The notes beneath the pieces were generated by a model, which was given only the letters and a program-made list of their open reading frames with translations, was not told the origin of the DNA and ran no database searches. Below are positions 60,070-64,000 of a stretch of 64,000 bases of DNA, piece after piece (position 1 is the first letter of the stretch; every line of letters starts with the position of its first letter). The position numbers and the translations under genes are program-made. This stretch comes from Streptomyces tendae (GTDB lineage: Bacteria > Actinomycetota > Actinomycetes > Streptomycetales > Streptomycetaceae), in NCBI RefSeq assembly GCF_014650435.1, contig NZ_BMUY01000007.1, positions 388,486-452,485 on the forward strand. The letters run 5' to 3'.

Positions 60070-60276
60070 GTGGCGAAGCCGCCCGAGGGCTACTACAAGG
60101 TGCGAAGTCATTACCGACGCAAACCCCGCCCCAGCGGGAAGAAACTGAGCGGCTGGTCGATCGCAGGGCTGATCGCGGTGGTGTGGCTATGGAGTCAGCT
60201 CATCGGCTTCGGAGAGGCCTCCCCGACAACACCGCAAACCCCTACACCATCAGTGTCAGCGAGCGTGGGCCACTGA
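60070..60276 (+). CDS. Small single-pass membrane protein
   Basis: A 68-residue protein: a basic N-terminus (YYKVRSHYRRKPRPSGKKLS), one transmembrane helix (WSIAGLIAVVWLWSQLIGF) and a short Pro/Thr/Ser tail (PTTPQTPTPSVSASVG). The positive N-terminus predicts it stays inside with the tail outside. Start GTG 60070 has GGAGG five bases upstream, the best ribosome site in the region. Its stop overlaps the start of the Mrr-like nuclease (TGATG), so the two are coupled and may form a membrane-linked pair. Function unknown. Confidence 0.7.
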   Translation: MAKPPEGYYKVRSHYRRKPRPSGKKLSGWSIAGLIAVVWLWSQLIGFGEASPTTPQTPTPSVSASVGH

Positions 60277-60953
60277 TGCCCCGCCGCTCGCCCCGGCTAC
60301 GCCCACCCCGCGGCGGCAGGGAACAGGCCGCCGCCGCGGCCGTCGCCTGCGCCGCACTCTGGCTGCTGGCCAAGATCGCCACAGCCACATGGCAGGCAGC
60401 CGTCCGCATCTGGCCATGGCTCGCCGTCCTCGCGGCTCTCGCCCTCGGCTACGCAGCCTGGCGGTTCATCCGTGAACTGCAGGCCCGGAAGGTACGGGCC
60501 CAGACGCTGGCCCGGCTCCGGATCACGCTCGCGCAACTCGACGCCATGGACGACCGGGCCTTCGAGTTCGCCCTACGTGACCTGCTCCTCCGGGACGGCT
60601 GGAACGCACGGCAGGTCGGCCGACAAGGAGACCAGGCCGCAGACGTCATCGGCGAAGACCGCCAACGCGGCAGAATCGTCCTGCAGGCCAAGCACACGAC
60701 CGTCGCCGGCAAGGTCGGCTCCTCAGTGATGTACCAGGTCAAAGGCACCGCAGACCCCGCGCACGGAGCTGATATCGCAGTCGTGGTCACCAACGGCTCC
60801 TTCACCCGGGACGCCAAAACATGGGGCGAACGCCACCAAGTGCACTGGATCGACCGCGACCGCCTGCGCCGGTGGGCCGAACACGGCACGCCCCTGCAAG
60901 ACCTTCTGCGCCTGCCCACGCCACGCAAGACAGCCTTCCGCCGGGCTGCCTGA
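60276..60953 (+). CDS. Membrane-anchored Mrr-like restriction endonuclease
   Basis: A 225-residue protein. Two hydrophobic helices lie near the N-terminus (AAAVACAALWLLAKIAT and WPWLAVLAALALGYAAW). A C-terminal Mrr_cat/PD-(D/E)XK domain follows: FEFALRDLLLRDGW, GRQGDQAADVIGE and the catalytic RIVLQAKHT (Gln-x-Lys form). Membrane-tethered Mrr domains occur in actinobacteria and are thought to cut modified or foreign DNA. Start ATG 60276 overlaps the small membrane protein stop. It may be a defence nuclease of the terminal region. Confidence 0.82.
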   Translation: MPRRSPRLRPPRGGREQAAAAAVACAALWLLAKIATATWQAAVRIWPWLAVLAALALGYAAWRFIRELQARKVRAQTLARLRITLAQLDAMDDRAFEFALRDLLLRDGWNARQVGRQGDQAADVIGEDRQRGRIVLQAKHTTVAGKVGSSVMYQVKGTADPAHGADIAVVVTNGSFTRDAKTWGERHQVHWIDRDRLRRWAEHGTPLQDLLRLPTPRKTAFRRAA

Positions 60954-61135
60954 AACCAAGCGGAGAAAGCCCGAGCCCCGAGCCGCCGCCCCCTATCCGC
61001 CTCCGACAACACTGATCATGGGGCGCGCATGGGCTCGCAGCGCGCCCCCGCCAGAGCAGAGACACTGCGCTGCACCCCTGCTGTACGCGAGAATGAACGC
61101 GAGTCAGCCCCTCCTGCATGCCGAGGAAACGCGCG

Positions 61136-63562
61136 ATGACCGCCAGTCCCACCGCAACAGAACACCCCGGGCGTCTGGTCCTGCGCACAGACCAGCAGGA
61201 GGGCCTCGCCAACACGGTTCGCCACCTGCGCCGCCCGCGCACCCGCGGGCACGCCGTCTCGGCCTGCGGCACCGGCAAGACCCTCTTCGCACTGCGCGTA
61301 GCCGAGGAACTCGGCGTGCGGCACCTGGCAGTGGCGGTGCCCAGCCTGGACCTGGTCGCACAGTGGGCAGCGGCCGCCCGCGCAGACGGCCGCCGCGAGC
61401 CGATGATCACCGTCTCCTCGCTACGCGCCGCCTCCCACCCGTTGCTCGCCGAGGCCGAGGTCGACTCGGCCAACGCGGGGGAGTACCTGGCCTACTGGCT
61501 CGGCCGCCACCCCAAAGCGACGGTCTTCTTCACCTACGACTCGCTGTCCAAGATCGAAGAGGCCCAGCACTCCGCGATCTTCCCCGCCCCCCTCTTCGGC
61601 CTGCTGGTCGTGGACGAAGCCCACGCCACGGCCGGCACCTGGGAGAAGAACTGGACTGCGCTGCACGACAACGAGCGCATCCCTGCCGAGCGCCGCCTCT
61701 ACCTCACCGCCACCCCCTATGTGTGGGACGCCCCCCGCCTGACCGAGCCGCCCACCACCAGAGCGCAACCCAAGCGCACCACCGCCACCGCACCCGCCTG
61801 GGACGACCCAGCCCTGCTGGCGACCATGGACCAGCCGCAGATCTTCGGCCCCCGCCTGCACACCTACTCCCACGCCGACGCCATCGATGACGGCGTCCTC
61901 GCCGACTACCAGCTCGTCGTCCCCACCGTCACCGACACTGAACTGCACAACGCGCTCACCGATCCTGAAGCCGGGCCCACCGCGCGCCGCACCACCGCCC
62001 TGCACTTGGCCATCCTCAAAGCCATGCGCGAGCAGGACCTGCGGCACGTGTTCGTCTACTTCCAGCAGATCGCCGACGCCGCCGACTTCGCCCGCCAGTT
62101 CGCCCACACCCTGCGCACCCTCCCCGACGAACTGCACCCCGACTGGGCGGACGACGTCGTCGTGCAGTCCATCGACGGCACCCACAGCCCCCACCGGCGC
62201 GCCGACACCATCGCCCGCTTCAGCAACGCCGAGCGAGGCGTGCTGGCCAACGCCAAGGTCCTAGGCGAAGGCGTCGACCTGCCGGCCGTCGACGCCGTCG
62301 TCTTCGCCGACCGCACCGCCAGCGTCCGCCGCATCGTCCAAGCGCTCGGCCGCGCCCTGCGCAAACCACCCACCCTCAAGACGAAGACAGCCAGCCTCGT
62401 CATCCCCGCCTACATCCCGCCCGGCACCGACCCCACCGACCTCCTCGGCACCCCCTACGAAGCCCTCTGGCTGGTCACCGCCGCCCTGCGCCACCACGAC
62501 CAGACCATCGCCGCCCGCACCCCCCGGGCCAAGAACCAGCATCCCGCCCGCGACTCCCACACCTACATCACCCGCCGCTTCCGCTTCGACCACACCCTCG
62601 ACCCCACCGCGATCGCCCGCGCCCTCGACCTGCTGGTGTGGCCCTCCAGCGGCGCCGTCCTGTCTGCTCCCCGCCGCGCCGGCCTAGCCGCCGCCATCCG
62701 CTACCAAGGCGAACACAGCCACCTGCGCGTGAGCGCCGACTACGAAGACGCTTACGGCTACCGGCTGGGGCAATTCATCACCGGCCAACGCACCGCCTAC
62801 CAGGCAGGCGCCCTCGATCCGGCATGGATCGCCGAGCTCGAGGATCTCGGCATGATCTGGGACGACCACGAGGCCACCTGGCAAGGCCACCTGGCCACCG
62901 TCGAGGCCTTCCACGCCGAACACGGCCACCTTGCCATCCCCACCCAACTACCCGGCGGCCAGTTCCTTGCCAACCAGCGCGCCCTAGCCCGAAAGGACCG
63001 CCTCACCCCCGACCGCGACAACCAGCTCACAGCCCTCGACCCAGACTGGAAACTCCCCTACGGCCCCGACTGGCATCGCAAGTACCATCTGCTGCGCCGC
63101 CACTTGGAAGCCGGCAACCACCCCAGCACGCTGCGCCGCGACACGGTCATCCACGGAGTGAAGGCGGGCAGCTGGCTACACCGCCAGCTCACCAGCTGGC
63201 CCGACCTCGACCCCGGCCAGCGCGACCTGCTCGCCCGCATGGGAATCACCCCCGACCGCGCCCTCCTGGAACAGAAACACGCCGGGGGCAGGCCGAGCAC
63301 ATCGCGGCGGCGCACGTTCGCGCAAACCACCGAGATCCTCGGGCTCTTCGTGGCACGGTGGGGACGCACCCCCGGCGCCCGAGAGTGGATCGAGGTGGAC
63401 GGCGACCGTGTCATGATCGGTCCCTGGCTTGCCAAGGTCCGCACCAAGCTGAACAATGATCAACTTCCCTCAGAGCAAGAAGAGTTGGTGTCCGCTACCC
63501 TTGCCGAGCACGGCATCGATCTGGTCCGTGCTCCTGGGACCATCGGACCATCAAGCGGCTGA
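61136..63562 (+). CDS. Subtelomeric DEAH helicase with helicase-associated repeats (TtrA-like)
   Basis: An 808-residue SF2 helicase. Motif I is ACGTGKT, II VVDEAHAT (DEAH), III LTATP, V GEGVDLPAVDAVVF, VI QALGRALRKP. From about residue 510 the C-terminus holds three helicase-associated (HA) units, for example YQGEHSHLRVSADYEDAYGY and FHAEHGHLAIPTQLPGGQF. Helicase genes of this kind (ttrA) are a regular feature of the ends of Streptomyces linear replicons and have been linked to conjugal transfer. Start ATG 61136 has GAGGA eight bases upstream; ATG 61118 is weaker. Nothing lies between it and the telomere hairpins but 290 bases. Confidence 0.88.
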   Translation: MTASPTATEHPGRLVLRTDQQEGLANTVRHLRRPRTRGHAVSACGTGKTLFALRVAEELGVRHLAVAVPSLDLVAQWAAAARADGRREPMITVSSLRAASHPLLAEAEVDSANAGEYLAYWLGRHPKATVFFTYDSLSKIEEAQHSAIFPAPLFGLLVVDEAHATAGTWEKNWTALHDNERIPAERRLYLTATPYVWDAPRLTEPPTTRAQPKRTTATAPAWDDPALLATMDQPQIFGPRLHTYSHADAIDDGVLADYQLVVPTVTDTELHNALTDPEAGPTARRTTALHLAILKAMREQDLRHVFVYFQQIADAADFARQFAHTLRTLPDELHPDWADDVVVQSIDGTHSPHRRADTIARFSNAERGVLANAKVLGEGVDLPAVDAVVFADRTASVRRIVQALGRALRKPPTLKTKTASLVIPAYIPPGTDPTDLLGTPYEALWLVTAALRHHDQTIAARTPRAKNQHPARDSHTYITRRFRFDHTLDPTAIARALDLLVWPSSGAVLSAPRRAGLAAAIRYQGEHSHLRVSADYEDAYGYRLGQFITGQRTAYQAGALDPAWIAELEDLGMIWDDHEATWQGHLATVEAFHAEHGHLAIPTQLPGGQFLANQRALARKDRLTPDRDNQLTALDPDWKLPYGPDWHRKYHLLRRHLEAGNHPSTLRRDTVIHGVKAGSWLHRQLTSWPDLDPGQRDLLARMGITPDRALLEQKHAGGRPSTSRRRTFAQTTEILGLFVARWGRTPGAREWIEVDGDRVMIGPWLAKVRTKLNNDQLPSEQEELVSATLAEHGIDLVRAPGTIGPSSG

Positions 63563-63849
63563 GGTTTGGCCGCTGAGCTCAGTGCGACAGCAGACGCGTT
63601 CGCCCGCTCCCGGGTCCCATTCTCCAGTGAGCGGGGGAGTGGCAGAACTCGAATACTCCAAAGTTTTGGAGACAAGGAAGCAGCGGCACACAGGATTGGC
63701 ACGGCTCGACGTTCTAGTCGTAACTGACGAGCCGTCACCAAAAACCCAGTCGAGTAGGCCAACGCCCGCCGCCTCCTGCTGCTAGCCGAATTAACCTGCA
63801 CCCCAGTCATGTTGGACTTGAAAAGCGAAGGCGAGTCGGGGAGGAGGCA
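63563..63849. other. Subtelomeric gene-free stretch with an AT-rich palindrome
   Basis: No supported gene. CTCCAAAGTTTTGGAG at 63656-63671 is an inverted repeat (7-bp arms, two-base loop), and the segment as a whole is less GC-rich than its surroundings. It links the helicase gene to the telomeric hairpins. Confidence 0.5.
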
Positions 63850-64000
63850 CGATCGCGGAGCGATCGGGACACCGCACCGACGATCCAACTCGATCCGCGG
63901 AGCGGATCCGGTCCCGGAGGGACCGAGCCCAGCACCCGCGGAGCGGGTGCTGAACCGACGCGTAGCGTCGGCGCGTCGTTCCTGCGGAGCAGGACGCGCG
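63850..64000 (+). repeat. Streptomyces-type telomere: six successive hairpins with C-GNA-G triloops
   Basis: Reading rightwards: 63850-63866 (7 bp, loop GGA), 63892-63908 (7 bp, GGA), 63909-63925 (7 bp, GGA), 63930-63952 (10 bp, GGA), 63955-63971 (7 bp, GTA), 63980-63994 (6 bp, GGA, extended by GCGCG/CGCGC to 63999 over a four-base bulge). Every loop is three bases closed by C-G, the exceptionally stable C(GNA)G hairpin known from Streptomyces telomeric 3' overhangs. The orientation is right for a 3' end at the right edge. The sequence is not the archetypal CCCGCGGAGCGGGTACC end, so this is a non-archetypal telomere, complete or nearly so. Confidence 0.88.

Noticed and set aside
63456..63785. 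109-codon frame after the helicase
   Set aside because: It overlaps the helicase C-terminus, has no ribosome site and no recognisable features; the segment is treated as subtelomeric non-coding.
63850..64000. Reading the terminal hairpins as a transcription terminator array or CRISPR-like repeat
   Set aside because: The stems differ in sequence, there are no regular spacers or U-runs, and all share C-GNA-G triloops, which fits a telomere.

Overview
The window reads as the end of a linear Streptomyces replicon (chromosome arm or large linear plasmid). It is very GC-rich, uses many GTG starts, carries an Lsr2 protein and an initiator tRNA, and encodes a divergent Tap/Tpg-like telomere pair. 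It finishes in a row of C-GNA-G triloop hairpins of the kind that form Streptomyces telomeric 3' overhangs. Two regions meet at about 45-48 kb.

Region 1 (1 to about 44.0 kb) is most of an aromatic (type II) polyketide gene cluster. It encodes a didomain aromatase/cyclase, an ActIII-like ketoreductase, four cytochrome P450s with a 2Fe-2S ferredoxin, a two-component flavin monooxygenase with its reductase, two SnoaL-like proteins, three O-methyltransferases, two glycosyltransferases, an acyltransferase-3 protein, an epoxide hydrolase, two MFS exporters and a WYL regulator. Five enzymes (2,3-dehydratase, 3-ketoreductase, 3-C-methyltransferase, epimerase, 4-ketoreductase) make a 2,6-dideoxy-3-C-methyl sugar of the axenose/mycarose type. 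A left-hand operon (fatty acyl-AMP ligase, Ser-type KAS III, citramalate synthase, alpha-methylacyl-CoA racemase) looks like supply and loading of an unusual, probably alpha-methyl-branched starter. Two AlkZ/YcaQ-type DNA glycosylase homologues point to a DNA-alkylating product. Together these resemble the trioxacarcin / LL-D49194 class. The KS, CLF and ACP genes and the first deoxysugar genes are not in the window; the truncated ligase at base 1 shows that the cluster continues to the left.

The junction (about 44.3-48.7 kb) holds a DinB-like gene, lsr2, and a graveyard of fragments: IS256-type transposase, NmrA-type reductase, helicase-associated domain and DDE transposase.

Region 2 (about 48.8-64.0 kb) is a terminal DNA-metabolism segment: an HTH/Tap-like/Tpg-like operon, tRNA-fMet, an HNH nuclease, an OLD-type ATPase/TOPRIM nuclease, SbcD and SbcC, a small membrane protein coupled to an Mrr-like nuclease, and a TtrA-like helicase. 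Six hairpins with three-base loops occupy the last 151 bases.
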